Position numbers and translations under genes: made by a program. Below, one piece after another: positions 1 to 9,102 of a stretch of 64,000 nucleotides of DNA (the first letter of the stretch is position 1; each line of letters opens with the position of its first letter). The DNA comes from Rhodanobacter sp. 7MK24 (lineage in GTDB: Bacteria; Pseudomonadota; Gammaproteobacteria; Xanthomonadales; Rhodanobacteraceae): positions 62,001 to 126,000 of the forward strand of contig NZ_JACYXL010000009.1 of NCBI RefSeq assembly GCF_014842995.1, in the 5' to 3' direction. A model generated the notes under the pieces. The model saw only the letters and a program-made list of their open reading frames with translations, was not told the DNA's origin and made no database searches.

Positions 1-1
1 C

Positions 2-892
2 ACCGGCGCCTATGCGCAGCAGCAGCCGATCCCGCGCCTGCGCCAGGCTTACATGGACCTGGTGAACGCCGACAGCGGCAGCACGGTACGCATCGGCCAG
101 CAGTGGGATCTGCTGTTCCCGCTCGACAGCGTCACTGCCTCGCTGTCGCACATCGCATTCCCGCTGGGTTTCGGCACCGGCATGATCGGCTGGCGTTATC
201 CCGGCGTGGTGTGGATGCAGGATCTCAACCACGGCAGCGGCGGCGTGCAGTGGCGTTTGGACATGGGCGCGTTCGAAGGTTCATGGAACGGGCCGGATGC
301 GGCCGTCAACAACATCAATTACCTCACCGCGGGCAATGCCGGTTTCCGTCCGCAGGTGGAGGCGCGACTGCACGTGCAGGGCGCGAATTGGCTGGCTTAT
401 GCGGTGGCGCACTACAGCACCGTGGACCTGCGCGGCGTGAGCGGCACCGTGGCGACGCCGGTGCAATCCAACGTGAAGAGCGTCGGCTATGAGGTGGGCG
501 GCCAGTGGAAGCCCGGTCCCTGGGTGTTCCGCGCCAATGCCTACACCGGCAAGGGTCTGGGCGAAGTGTTCGGCGACCTGTCGCAGTTCGGCGACATCAA
601 GGACACCGGCGGTTACCTGCAGGCGGGCTACAACTTCACGCCCAGCTGGAACCTCAGCGCGGTCTACGCCAGCAGCAAGCCCAACAAGGACGACGTGATC
701 CGCTGGATGGGCAACGGCTCCACCGGCTTGCTGCGCAGCCGCCAGACCGGGATGGACCTCACCTACGCGGCCGGCAACTACGAACTCGGCGTCGAATGGC
801 TGTACGGGTGGCTCGACAGCACCACCAATGGCATCGACACCAAGACCACCAGCGGCAACCAGGTCAGCTTGAGCGCGCTGTACCACTTCTGA
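2..892 (+). CDS. Outer-membrane porin-like protein, C-terminal part
   Basis: The reading frame is open from the left edge of the window, so the signal peptide and first strands are missing. The visible 296 residues alternate polar and aromatic residues in short strands, are rich in Gly, Trp and Tyr, lack cysteine, and end in Leu-Tyr-His-Phe. A terminal phenylalanine is the usual beta-barrel assembly signal. This fits a DcaP-like or general porin that passes small solutes through the outer membrane. The exact family and substrate cannot be told from the fragment. The next gene, 151 bp downstream on the same strand, is an acetate permease, so a role in small organic acid entry is possible but only inferred. 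Confidence 0.75.
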   Translation, partial: TGAYAQQQPIPRLRQAYMDLVNADSGSTVRIGQQWDLLFPLDSVTASLSHIAFPLGFGTGMIGWRYPGVVWMQDLNHGSGGVQWRLDMGAFEGSWNGPDAAVNNINYLTAGNAGFRPQVEARLHVQGANWLAYAVAHYSTVDLRGVSGTVATPVQSNVKSVGYEVGGQWKPGPWVFRANAYTGKGLGEVFGDLSQFGDIKDTGGYLQAGYNFTPSWNLSAVYASSKPNKDDVIRWMGNGSTGLLRSRQTGMDLTYAAGNYELGVEWLYGWLDSTTNGIDTKTTSGNQVSLSALYHF

Positions 893-1043
893 GCCCGATG
901 AAAGCGGTGTACAGGATTTGTGCCGCCGTCATCCGATCCACATGCGGGCACGCGCCTGTACCCGGCGCGTACCGATGCGAAGCACGTGACGGCTCGCCAT
1001 ACACCGCCATGGCCACCGTTATTCGTCCACTGGGAGTCGCACG

Positions 1044-1607
1044 ATGAGCGACGCAAGCACGCAAACGAAGTTTTCCAACCCAGCGCCGCTCGGCCTGGCC
1101 GGCTTCGCACTGACCACCTGGCTGCTCAGCATGATCAACGCCGGCTGGTTCAGCGGCGACGGCATGGGCATGGTGCTGGCCTGCGCGATGGCTTACGGCG
1201 GTACCGCGCAAGCGATCGCCGGCGTGATGGAGCTGCCCCGCGGCAACACCTTCGGCGCCACCGCCTTCCTCAGCTACGGCGCATTCTGGTGGTCGTTCGC
1301 GCTGTTCGTGCTGTTCCTGCACGACAAGGTGCCGCCGGCTTTCGTCGGCTGGTATCTGTTCCTCTGGGGTGTCTTCACCTTCTACATGTGGCTGGGCACG
1401 CTGCGTGCGCCGCGCGCGCTGCAAATGATTTTCCTCGCACTGTGGATCACCTTCTTCCTGCTTGCCGCGGGCGAATGGACCGGCATGGCGAGGCTGCATC
1501 AGGCTGGAGGCTACACGGGCCTGCTTACCGCCGTCCTCGCGTTTTATCTGTCTGCCGCCGAGATCATCAACGACAGCCAGCAACGCACCGTATTGCCGAT
1601 TGGTTGA
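1044..1607 (+). CDS. satP: Acetate uptake transporter, GPR1/FUN34/YaaH (SatP) family
   Basis: A 187-residue inner-membrane protein with about six hydrophobic helices. The family signature Asn-Pro-Ala-Pro-Leu-Gly is at residues 12-17, just before the first helix, and the length matches E. coli SatP (188 residues). Members carry acetate or succinate with protons. The start is ATG with a GGGAG-type ribosome site about 10 bases upstream. It follows the porin on the same strand with no obvious terminator between them. Family assignment is firm; substrate is by family only. Confidence 0.9.
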   Translation: MSDASTQTKFSNPAPLGLAGFALTTWLLSMINAGWFSGDGMGMVLACAMAYGGTAQAIAGVMELPRGNTFGATAFLSYGAFWWSFALFVLFLHDKVPPAFVGWYLFLWGVFTFYMWLGTLRAPRALQMIFLALWITFFLLAAGEWTGMARLHQAGGYTGLLTAVLAFYLSAAEIINDSQQRTVLPIG

Positions 1608-1661
1608 TGCCCGCGCGCAGGTGTCGCGTGCGGTGAGATGCCTTGGCGGCACGCTGCGCGG

Positions 1662-2753
1662 ATGGGCGATTCCTTCATTCCAGCACGAGCGATCAAAGGC
1701 CGTGGCGCCGCTTCCAATCCGGAAGGGCGCTTCGAGACCATCCGGCACCACACCGAGGACGACGGCTGGCAAAGCACGCTGCTGGACGAAGCCGCGCCGC
1801 GCCCGCAAACCTGCGTCACCGAGGAGCGTGCGCGCAGCGTCATCTCCAGCAACGATTCGCCGGACATCGCCTTCGAGCAGGCATTGAACCCTTTTCGCGG
1901 ATGCGAGCACGGGTGCGTCTATTGCTTCGCGCGTCCTTCGCACAGCTACCTCAATCTTTCACCCGGCCTGGACTTCGAGACGAAGCTGCGTGCCAAGACC
2001 AACCTCGCCGAGGTGCTTCGCATCGAACTGGCAAAACCACACTATGTGCCCAAGCCGATCAACATCGGCAGCAACACCGACCCGTACCAGCCGATCGAAA
2101 AGAAATGGCGACTCACCCGCGCCGCGCTGGAAGTGCTGTCCGAATGCCACCACCCGTGCACGATCGTCACCAAGAACGCACTGGTCGAACGCGACATTGA
2201 CCTGCTCGCCGCGATGGCGCGCGAGAAACTTGTGCAGGTGTTCGTCTCGGTGAATTCGCTGGACAACCATCTCGCCGCAAAACTGGAACCGCGCGCCAGT
2301 GCACCATATCGGCGCCTCAGGGCCATCGCGGCGCTGGCCGAAGCTGGCGTGCCGGTCGGCGTGCTCGTCGCTCCCATCATCCCAGCACTCAACGACAGAT
2401 ACATGGAAGCCGTGCTCGAACAGGCGCACGAAGGCGGCGCGCGTTGTGCTGGCTACACCGTGCTGCGCCTGCCGTGGGAACTGAAGCAGCTGTTCCGCGA
2501 ATGGTTGGCGTTGCACGCGCCGGACCGCGCGGCTCACGTGATGAGCCTGGTGCAGCAGATGAACGGGGGCCGCGACTACGACAACAACTTCGCCACGCGC
2601 ATGCGCGGCCAGGGTGTGTTCGCGGAGTTGCTGCGCAGACGCTTCGAGATTGCCTGCCGCCGCCACGGCTTCGGCCGTGCCCGCGAACTGCGCCTCGATA
2701 CCTCGCGCTTCGTGCCACCGCGCAAGCCGTCGCCGCAAGGCAGCCTGTTCTGA
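1662..2753 (+). CDS. PA0069-family radical SAM protein
   Basis: A 363-residue radical S-adenosylmethionine protein related to spore photoproduct lyase-like enzymes. The iron-sulfur motif Cys-X3-Cys-X2-Cys lies at residues 81, 85 and 88 of the chosen start, within a typical context of Phe-Arg-Gly-Cys-Glu-His-Gly-Cys-Val-Tyr-Cys. The N-terminal Ile-Lys-Gly-Arg-Gly followed by Ser-Asn-Pro-Glu-Gly-Arg-Phe is characteristic of this subfamily. The reaction is unknown; a role in DNA lesion repair has been suggested for relatives. I chose ATG at 1662 because conserved sequence begins just after it; an in-frame ATG at 1638 adds eight residues and neither has a strong ribosome site. It is convergent with kup, 22 bp away. 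Confidence 0.88.
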   Translation: MGDSFIPARAIKGRGAASNPEGRFETIRHHTEDDGWQSTLLDEAAPRPQTCVTEERARSVISSNDSPDIAFEQALNPFRGCEHGCVYCFARPSHSYLNLSPGLDFETKLRAKTNLAEVLRIELAKPHYVPKPINIGSNTDPYQPIEKKWRLTRAALEVLSECHHPCTIVTKNALVERDIDLLAAMAREKLVQVFVSVNSLDNHLAAKLEPRASAPYRRLRAIAALAEAGVPVGVLVAPIIPALNDRYMEAVLEQAHEGGARCAGYTVLRLPWELKQLFREWLALHAPDRAAHVMSLVQQMNGGRDYDNNFATRMRGQGVFAELLRRRFEIACRRHGFGRARELRLDTSRFVPPRKPSPQGSLF

Positions 2754-2775
2754 TCGAGCTGTGCGCTGGCACGGC

Positions 2776-4683
2776 TCACAGGTCGATGCGCGCCCCGATC
2801 TCGATCAGCCGCCGAGAGGGTACGCCGTAGTAGGTGGTGGCAGGCGTTGCGTTGCGTGCCATCCAGGCGAACAGACGCGCGCGCCAGCGCGCGATGCGGT
2901 AAGGCTGGTTGTCTTCGGCGTTGACCTTGTCATGGCCGAGGAACCAGACGACCTCGTCCGCTTCCAGCGTGGGATCGAGTTCGAGCTGGCGCAACCGGGC
3001 CGGCACGTCGATGTGCTCGGCGAACCCGAAGCGCAATGTCACGCGCCAGAAGCCATGCTCCAGCTTCTCCACGTCGCTGCGCTCCCCGCCCTCGGCGCGC
3101 GGCTGGTCCAGGCTGTCCACCGTGAGCACCACGTTGCGTTCGTGCAGCACGTGATTGTGCTCCACGTTATGGAGCAGGGCCTGCGGCACCCACGTGCGGT
3201 GGCCGGTGAGGAACACCGCTGTGCCGGGTGCCTGCAACGGCGGTTCGTCCTGCAGGTGGCTGATGAAATCCACCAGTTTTTCTCCCTCGGCATGCAACTG
3301 TCGGTTGACCAGCTGCCGGCCGCGGTGCCACACCGTCATCACCACCATCATCACCAGCGCCAGCACTACCGGGAACCAGCCGCCATCGGGAAGCTTCAGC
3401 AGGTTGGCGCCGAAGAACGTGGCATCGATGAGCACGTAGACCAGACCGAACGCGCCGAGCCGCAGCGGTCCCCACCGCCAGCGCATGAGCGCCACCACGA
3501 GGAACAGCAGCGTGGTCAGCAGCATGGTGCCGCTCACCGCGATGCCATAGGCCCCGGCCAGCCGGTCCGAGCTGCGAAAGCCCAGCACCGCGGCCATCAC
3601 CGCTGCGAACAGCATGAAGTTCACCGCGGGCAGGTAGATCTGGCCTTCCATGTCGCTGGAGGTGTGCTCCACCCGCGAGCGCGGCAGGTAGCCGAGCTGG
3701 ATGCCCTGGCGCACCATCGAGAAGGTACCGGAGATCACCGCCTGCGAGGCGATCACGGTGGCGGCGGTGGCCAGCACGATCATCGGGTACAGCAGCGCGT
3801 GCGGTGCCAACGAGTACAGCGGGTGCTGCGCCGCCGAAGCATCGGTCAGCAGCAGGGCGCCCTGTCCCGCATAGCTCAGCAGCAGCGCCGGCAGAACCAG
3901 GCCGAACCATGACAGGCGGATCGGCAGGCTGCCGAAATGCCCGATGTCGGCGTACAGCGCCTCGCCGCCGGTCATCACCAGCACCACCGCGCCGAGCGAG
4001 GCGAACCCCTTGAAACCGTTGTGCAGCATGTAGGCCACCGCCCAGCGCGGATTGGCCGCCGCCAGCACTTCCGGATGGCGCAGCAGGCCATGCACGCCCA
4101 GCGCGGCCACGCTCAGCAGCCACAGCGCCATCACCGGGCCGAACAGCGTGCCGACCAGCGCGCTGCCACGCTTCTGCAGCAGGAACAGCAGCACGATGAC
4201 CACGGCACCGATCGGCAGCACCCAGCGACCGAAATCCGGCGAGACCAGCTTCAACCCCTCTACCGCAGAGAGCACGGAGATCGCCGGCGTGATCACGCTG
4301 TCGCCGAAGAACAGCGCCGCGCCAGCCAGCCCCAGCATGATCACCCACCAGCCGGCGCGCCGATGCCGGCGTACCGCGTTCCGTGCCAGCGCCGCCAGCG
4401 CCATCATGCCGCCTTCGCCACGGTTGTCCGCGCGCATCACGAACAGCACGTACTTGACGCTGATCACCAGTACCAGCGCCCAGAGGATCAGCGACAGCAG
4501 CCCGAGGATGTTGTCGTGCCGTGGTGCGATGCCGTCCTTGCCGAAGGCCTGCTGCATGGCATACAGCGGGCTTGTGGCAATGTCGCCGAATACCACGCCG
4601 ATGGCGCCCAGCAGCAGTCCGGGCAGGGCCGGCTTGTCCCTACCGCCGCCATCGTCGTCGTCTTTGGGCTTTTCTGCTTCCAT
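2776..4683 (-). CDS. kup: KUP/HAK/KT family potassium uptake permease
   Basis: A 635-residue inner-membrane potassium transporter with about 12 helices in the first two thirds and a soluble C-terminal domain. The first helix carries Gly-Val-Val-Phe-Gly-Asp-Ile-Ala-Thr-Ser-Pro-Leu-Tyr, the hallmark of the Kup family, and the length matches E. coli Kup (622). Members import potassium with protons. An acidic, lysine-rich tail precedes helix one. I start at ATG 4683; a GTG at 4722 would add 13 residues. Transcription must begin in the 494-bp gap to the right, which holds a long palindrome. Confidence 0.93.
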   Translation of the reverse strand: MEAEKPKDDDDGGGRDKPALPGLLLGAIGVVFGDIATSPLYAMQQAFGKDGIAPRHDNILGLLSLILWALVLVISVKYVLFVMRADNRGEGGMMALAALARNAVRRHRRAGWWVIMLGLAGAALFFGDSVITPAISVLSAVEGLKLVSPDFGRWVLPIGAVVIVLLFLLQKRGSALVGTLFGPVMALWLLSVAALGVHGLLRHPEVLAAANPRWAVAYMLHNGFKGFASLGAVVLVMTGGEALYADIGHFGSLPIRLSWFGLVLPALLLSYAGQGALLLTDASAAQHPLYSLAPHALLYPMIVLATAATVIASQAVISGTFSMVRQGIQLGYLPRSRVEHTSSDMEGQIYLPAVNFMLFAAVMAAVLGFRSSDRLAGAYGIAVSGTMLLTTLLFLVVALMRWRWGPLRLGAFGLVYVLIDATFFGANLLKLPDGGWFPVVLALVMMVVMTVWHRGRQLVNRQLHAEGEKLVDFISHLQDEPPLQAPGTAVFLTGHRTWVPQALLHNVEHNHVLHERNVVLTVDSLDQPRAEGGERSDVEKLEHGFWRVTLRFGFAEHIDVPARLRQLELDPTLEADEVVWFLGHDKVNAEDNQPYRIARWRARLFAWMARNATPATTYYGVPSRRLIEIGARIDL

Positions 4684-5177
4684 GAGGCGCGCGCGGCTCT
4701 GGCAGGGAGATTCGCCGGCCACGCATGTGGTCGAAGTCGGGAGACAATGTGGTCAACGGCGTGTGCGGCACGTGATCGGCCGATGAAATCGCGGAACACG
4801 AACATCGCCGACAATCGCCGCAATGTCGGACGCCAGCACCCCGCCGCCGCCTGTGGATGATGCTAGTGGCGGTATGCCGGCCTGTGTCCGTGGCGATAGC
4901 CGGTTTGCAACCGATGGCTTCATGCGGGAAAACGTGCGCCTATCTTGCGGCGCACAGCCCGTGCGGGGCGCACTGGTGCTCCACAATGGGTGATCCAAAG
5001 ATGCAAGGCATTGCCGGCACCGTGCGCACGGTGCCGCGGCTGTTCGACATACCCGACAGCCATGCCGTGGACGTGGGTGTTTGGTGCGGCATGATGGTCG
5101 TCGAACGCATTGCCGGCACATCGCCGATGCGCGCATCGAAGAGACGGCCGCAGGCTGTCTCTGCAGCCCGTGACGAC
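4684..5177. other. Long intergenic region upstream of kup
   Basis: This 494-bp gap lies between the kup start and the stop of the HAD phosphatase gene, both on the minus strand. Open frames exist on both strands, but their translations are Arg/Cys/Pro-rich, lack ribosome sites and look like chance frames. The clearest structure is a perfect 22-bp palindrome listed separately. The kup promoter should be here. Confidence 0.5.
5015..5036. promoter_or_regulatory. Perfect 22-bp palindrome in the kup upstream region
   Basis: Each base from 5015 to 5036 pairs with its mirror base. The half-site reads CGGCACCGTGC and is followed directly by its reverse complement, with no spacer. It sits about 330 bp upstream of the kup start and 140 bp beyond the HAD stop. 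With no loop it is a poor terminator hairpin and looks more like a dimer-binding operator. The regulator is unknown. Confidence 0.45.
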
Positions 5178-5771
5178 TCAGGTTCTCTCCACGCCGCGGT
5201 AAAACTTCCTCTGCGCCAGCGCCAGCATGGCTTCGTCTTCATGCGTGTCGCCATACGCATAGCACTGCCCGTAGGCGGCGAGATCGTAGCGTTCGCGCAC
5301 GCGCCGCGCCTTTTCCTCGCCTATGCATTGCGCGCCAAGGTAGCGGCCGGTAAGGCGTTCGCCGCGGGTTTCCAGTGTCGAGCAGATCAATTCCAGGCCG
5401 CGCTGCCTGCACCATGGCGCCAGGTAAAAGTCGAAGCCTCCGGAAACCACCACCACCTTGTCGCCCCGTGCCTGATGCAAGGCGATGCGCTGCATGGCCT
5501 CGGGGCGCAACACACCGGGGATGTACTCGATGGCGAAACGGTCCCCGGCCGCATGGACTCGCGTGGCTGGTACGCCGCGGAATCCGAAAGCCGTCACCGC
5601 CTGGCGTATCGTCGTGCCCGCGACGAGTCCCATCTTGTAACCGGCAAGCATTGGCGCGAACACAGGTATGCCTAGGGCGCGCCGCAGTGGCGTCGCCGCC
5701 AGACGCATGAAATCGGACATCGTCTCGCGGGTGGTTATGGTGCCGTCGAAATCGAACAGGGCGAGGTTCAT
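5178..5771 (-). CDS. HAD-IB family phosphatase
   Basis: A 197-residue cytoplasmic phosphatase of the haloacid dehalogenase superfamily, subfamily IB (SerB-like). Motif I is Asp-Phe-Asp-Gly-Thr with nucleophile Asp7 and acid Asp9. Motif II is the Ser in Val-Val-Ser-Gly-Gly. Motif III is the Lys in Gly-Glu-Glu-Lys. Motif IV is Gly-Asp-Thr-His-Glu-Asp. All catalytic residues are present. Small-molecule phosphate monoesters such as phosphoserine or lipid-linked phosphates are the usual substrates; the true one cannot be read from sequence. It lies 215 bp downstream of the S9 peptidase and is separated from it by a hairpin. Confidence 0.87.
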   Translation of the reverse strand: MNLALFDFDGTITTRETMSDFMRLAATPLRRALGIPVFAPMLAGYKMGLVAGTTIRQAVTAFGFRGVPATRVHAAGDRFAIEYIPGVLRPEAMQRIALHQARGDKVVVVSGGFDFYLAPWCRQRGLELICSTLETRGERLTGRYLGAQCIGEEKARRVRERYDLAAYGQCYAYGDTHEDEAMLALAQRKFYRGVERT

Positions 5772-5946
5772 GCGTAGTCGTCCGTGGCCAAGCGTGGGCG
5801 CCGTTGCTACAAATGACAGGCAGGTTCAGCGGGGCGACGGAAATCGCCATTGACGTCGTGACAGGCGACCATCGGTTATCACCACGCGCGAGTCAATGTG
5901 GCGGCTTCGCGCACGGCCTATCCGCTGCTTGAACGGGAGGGTGACC

Positions 5947-5976
5947 GACTGGCCTTCCCATCCAGGAAGGCCAGTC
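5947..5976 (-). terminator. Hairpin after the S9 peptidase gene
   Basis: A perfect 12-bp stem (GACTGGCCTTCC pairing with its complement) with a 6-nt loop begins 10 bp past the S9 peptidase stop. There is no clear U-run on the minus strand, so it may end transcription weakly or stabilise the mRNA 3' end. Confidence 0.6.
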
Positions 5977-5986
5977 GTTCCACTGC

Positions 5987-8038
5987 CTATTTCGACGCCG
6001 GCAGGTATTTCGCGAACCACGCCAACGAGCGCTGCTGCAGGTCGCGGGTGTGCTCCGGGTTGGCGAAGTGGTGGCCTTCGTTCGGATACACCACCAGCTG
6101 CGCAGGCACGCCGAGGGTCTTCAGCGCGTGCCAGAACTCGAAGGACTGCGGCGCGGGGCATTCCTCGTCGCGGTCGCCGACGATGATGAGCGTGGGGGTC
6201 TTGGCCTGCTTGATGAAGCTGAGCGCGGAGCTCTTGGCGTATGCCGCCGGGTCGTCATACAGGCTGGCGCCGAAGTAGGGGATCATCCACTGGTCGATCT
6301 GGTTCTCGCCGTAGTAGCTCTGCCAGTCCGAGATGCCGGCGCCGGCGACCACGGCGCGGAAGCGCTGGGTCTGGGTGGGCGCGAACATGCTCATGAAGCC
6401 GCCGTAGCTCCAGCCGGTGAGGCCGAGGCGATGGTCGTCCACGGGCGCCATCTTCTCCACTGCGTCGACGCCGGCGAGGATGTCGCGCAGGTCGCCGTAG
6501 CCGAAGTCCTTGCGGTTGGCCTGCACGAAGGCTTCGCCTTGGCCGAAGCTGCCGCGCGGATTGGGCATGAACTCGAAGTAGCCTTCAGCGGCATACATCG
6601 CACCCATGCCTGGCCAAGTAGACAGGACACCCCAGGCCGGACCGCCATGCACGCTCACGATCATCGGATAGGTCTTGTGCGGGTCGTAGTTGGCCGGGTA
6701 GAGCAGCCAGCCCTGCACGTCGCGGCCCTCGTTCTTCCACTCGACCGACACGGCCTTGCCCCACGCGGGCTTGAGCCCGGCGTTGAGCGAAGTGACGGCA
6801 GGCGGCGCCGTGCCGTCGAGCTTGCCGGCATGCACTTCCGGGGCGTGCTCGTAGGAGCTCTGTTCGAAGGCCACGCGCTGGTGGTCGGCGGACAGCGACA
6901 CCGAAAGCACCGCGCCGCCGGCACCTATCATCGCCGGCACCGTGAAGTAGGGCGCCTGCGCGCTGGCTTGGTCGCCGCGGATGTCGTAACGGGCCAGCTG
7001 CACCTTGCCCTTGGCGTTCTGGCTTACCGTCAGGGCGTCTTTGCCGGCCCAGGCAAACCACTGTGGCGTAACGGCGATGCCGGAGGTGAGGTTGCTCGGC
7101 TCGCCGCCACTGGGCGACACGCTGTAGAGATCGCCGCCGGTGGCGCCCTGATCGCTCATCAGGCCGCCGATGAAGGCGATGCGCGAGTCATCCGGCGACC
7201 AGCGCGGCAGCGCCATCTGCAGGCCGTGCAAGGAGCCGCTGACGGTGGATGGATCGACCACCACGCGTGGGGCAGCCCCTTCCTTCGCATCCTGCACGTA
7301 GAGCTTCGCCACCCACCAGTTGTTGTCGCCCGGTGCCGGCGCAGCGGTATAGGCGATGCGCGACCCGTCCGTCGACCAGCCGAATTCGTAGGCGTAGATC
7401 GACGCCGGCGTGAGCGTGTGCACGGCGCCGCTGGCTACGTCGAGGCTGGCGACGCGCTGGATTTCCTCGTGCTCGTCCTCGCCGATCACGCCCACCTGCG
7501 GCTTGCCCGCAGCAGTGGCGGTGGCGTGACGCGTGGCGCCGGGCACGTAGAGGAAACCCAGCGACTTGCCGTTGGCCGTCCACGCCAGTGCACGGGCGTA
7601 GCCGGTGAGCTTGGCCACTTCGCGCGGTGCGCTCTTGCCGTCCGCGTCGGCCAGATAGACGTCCGTGTGCATCGCCTCGGTGTTGGTGAGGTCGTGGCCG
7701 CAGTTGGCGATGAAGGCGAGCTGGTGCGAGTCCGGCGACCAGGCGAGATCGCCCTTGCTGCAATCGGCGAGTTTGGCGCCCACGTCCAGTGCCTGCGCGT
7801 GCTTGCCATCGGCGTCGGCCAGTTCGATCACGGCTTGCTTGCCTTCCTGCACCCATGCCAGGTGCGTGCCGTCGGGCGACAACGCCACGTCGCCAATGCG
7901 CTGGACCTTGTCGAGCTTGGGCAAGGTCTGCTTGGCCTGCGCGGCGGACTGGGTGGCAGGCGTGTCCGCCGCGGCCAGCGCGAGCAGGGGCGTAGCGGAC
8001 AGGGCCAGTGAAACGAGGAGACGCGAGGACTTCGGCAT
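5987..8038 (-). CDS. Secreted S9 family peptidase (prolyl oligopeptidase type)
   Basis: A 683-residue exported serine peptidase. It has an N-terminal signal peptide of about 22 residues, then a WD40/PD40-like beta-propeller (roughly 50-400) and a C-terminal alpha/beta hydrolase domain. The nucleophile motif Gly-Trp-Ser-Tyr-Gly-Gly puts Ser at 544; Gly-Asp-Arg-Asp places the catalytic Asp near 622-624; His656 lies in Glu-Gly-His-His. This is the arrangement of acylaminoacyl peptidases and dipeptidyl aminopeptidases that trim peptides in the periplasm. It is likely co-transcribed with the upstream patatin lipoprotein (70 bp gap) and possibly fbp. Confidence 0.92.
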   Translation of the reverse strand: MPKSSRLLVSLALSATPLLALAAADTPATQSAAQAKQTLPKLDKVQRIGDVALSPDGTHLAWVQEGKQAVIELADADGKHAQALDVGAKLADCSKGDLAWSPDSHQLAFIANCGHDLTNTEAMHTDVYLADADGKSAPREVAKLTGYARALAWTANGKSLGFLYVPGATRHATATAAGKPQVGVIGEDEHEEIQRVASLDVASGAVHTLTPASIYAYEFGWSTDGSRIAYTAAPAPGDNNWWVAKLYVQDAKEGAAPRVVVDPSTVSGSLHGLQMALPRWSPDDSRIAFIGGLMSDQGATGGDLYSVSPSGGEPSNLTSGIAVTPQWFAWAGKDALTVSQNAKGKVQLARYDIRGDQASAQAPYFTVPAMIGAGGAVLSVSLSADHQRVAFEQSSYEHAPEVHAGKLDGTAPPAVTSLNAGLKPAWGKAVSVEWKNEGRDVQGWLLYPANYDPHKTYPMIVSVHGGPAWGVLSTWPGMGAMYAAEGYFEFMPNPRGSFGQGEAFVQANRKDFGYGDLRDILAGVDAVEKMAPVDDHRLGLTGWSYGGFMSMFAPTQTQRFRAVVAGAGISDWQSYYGENQIDQWMIPYFGASLYDDPAAYAKSSALSFIKQAKTPTLIIVGDRDEECPAPQSFEFWHALKTLGVPAQLVVYPNEGHHFANPEHTRDLQQRSLAWFAKYLPASK

Positions 8039-8108
8039 GGTGCGAACCCAGGTGCGGGGGAAACCGCCACGCTACAACCGCAGGCGGCGGCGCACCATGT
8101 GCGGATCG

Positions 8109-9026
8109 TCAGGGTTTGGCGGCGAGCTGGGCGGCTTCCCGCGCGGCGAGCTTGGCGCGGATCTCCGGAATCGCCGCCAGCGCAGCCTTCTCGCCGGCGA
8201 GGATGGCCAGGTTCTTCTGCTCGAAATCGGCGGGGCCGATACCGCTGAGATCGGGGTGGATCACCACGTCGGTGCGGGCGATCTCCTGCTTGGCCAGTTC
8301 GCGGCCCATGATGGTGATCGACTGGCCCATGATGTTGAACATGCCTTGCGGGTTCGTGCCGCCCGGCGCGGCCGAGATGTCCACCGCGATCACGAAATCC
8401 GCGCCAAGCTGGCGCGCAGCGTCCACCGGGATGGGGCTCACCACGCCGCCATCCACGTAGTGCATGCCGCGGATCTCCACCGGCTCGAAGACACCGGGGA
8501 TGCTGGAGGAAGCACGCACGGCCTGGCCGGTATTGCCGCTCACGAACACCGTGCGCTGGCCGGTTTCCAGTTGGGTGGAGACCGCCGCGAACGGCAGCTT
8601 CAGCCGCTCGATGGGCTGGTTGTGCACCAGCTGGTTCACGTAATCCTGCAGCGCCTTGCCTTGCACCAGGCCATCGGAGAACAGCCGCACGTCGCGGATC
8701 TTCGATTCGTCCAGTCCGAATGCGGTCTCCTGTAACTGGAACGGATCCATGCCGCTGGCGTACAGCGCCCCCACCACGCTGCCGGCGCTGGTGCCGGCCA
8801 CCACATCGGGATGGATGCCGCTGGCTTCCAGCATCTTGATCACGCCGATGTGCGCGAAGCCTTTCGCTGCACCGCCACCCAGGGCCAGGCCGATCTTGAG
8901 CTTCGGCGGGGGTGGTGGCGGAATCGCCGGTGGCGGCACGGGCTTGGCCGCGTGGGTGCAGGCACCCAGCGCGAGCGCGGCGAGCAGTGGCAGGAGCAGG
9001 CGGCGGAACGGCATCGATGGAGTCAC
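8109..9026 (-). CDS. Patatin-like phospholipase lipoprotein (RssA type)
   Basis: A 305-residue lipoprotein with a patatin lipase domain. The signal peptide ends in Leu-Gly-Ala-Cys, with lipidated Cys23, followed by a proline-rich linker to about residue 41. The oxyanion loop Gly-Gly-Gly-Ala-Ala-Lys-Gly starts at 50, the nucleophile motif Gly-Thr-Ser-Ala-Gly has Ser80, and the catalytic Asp is in a downstream Asp-Gly-Gly. Members hydrolyse phospholipid acyl chains. It sits between fbp and the S9 peptidase on one strand with 70-80 bp gaps. The linker suggests anchoring to a membrane and reaching into the periplasm. Confidence 0.88.
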   Translation of the reverse strand: MTPSMPFRRLLLPLLAALALGACTHAAKPVPPPAIPPPPPPKLKIGLALGGGAAKGFAHIGVIKMLEASGIHPDVVAGTSAGSVVGALYASGMDPFQLQETAFGLDESKIRDVRLFSDGLVQGKALQDYVNQLVHNQPIERLKLPFAAVSTQLETGQRTVFVSGNTGQAVRASSSIPGVFEPVEIRGMHYVDGGVVSPIPVDAARQLGADFVIAVDISAAPGGTNPQGMFNIMGQSITIMGRELAKQEIARTDVVIHPDLSGIGPADFEQKNLAILAGEKAALAAIPEIRAKLAAREAAQLAAKP

Positions 9027-9102
9027 GCGGGAGAAGTCGGGCGTGCCGGAAGCCTACGGTCGGCTTGTGGCACGTTCAGGGCGCGGAACAGGCGGCGAAG
9101 CG

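Noticed and set aside
2614..3912. Frame of 432 codons overlapping the radical SAM and kup genes
   Set aside because: Spans the ends of two well-supported genes in another frame and has runs of His/Gln typical of antisense kup.
6050..8011. A 653-codon open frame antisense to the S9 peptidase
   Set aside because: Shadow of a high-GC gene; Val/Arg/His/Gly-rich with no domains.
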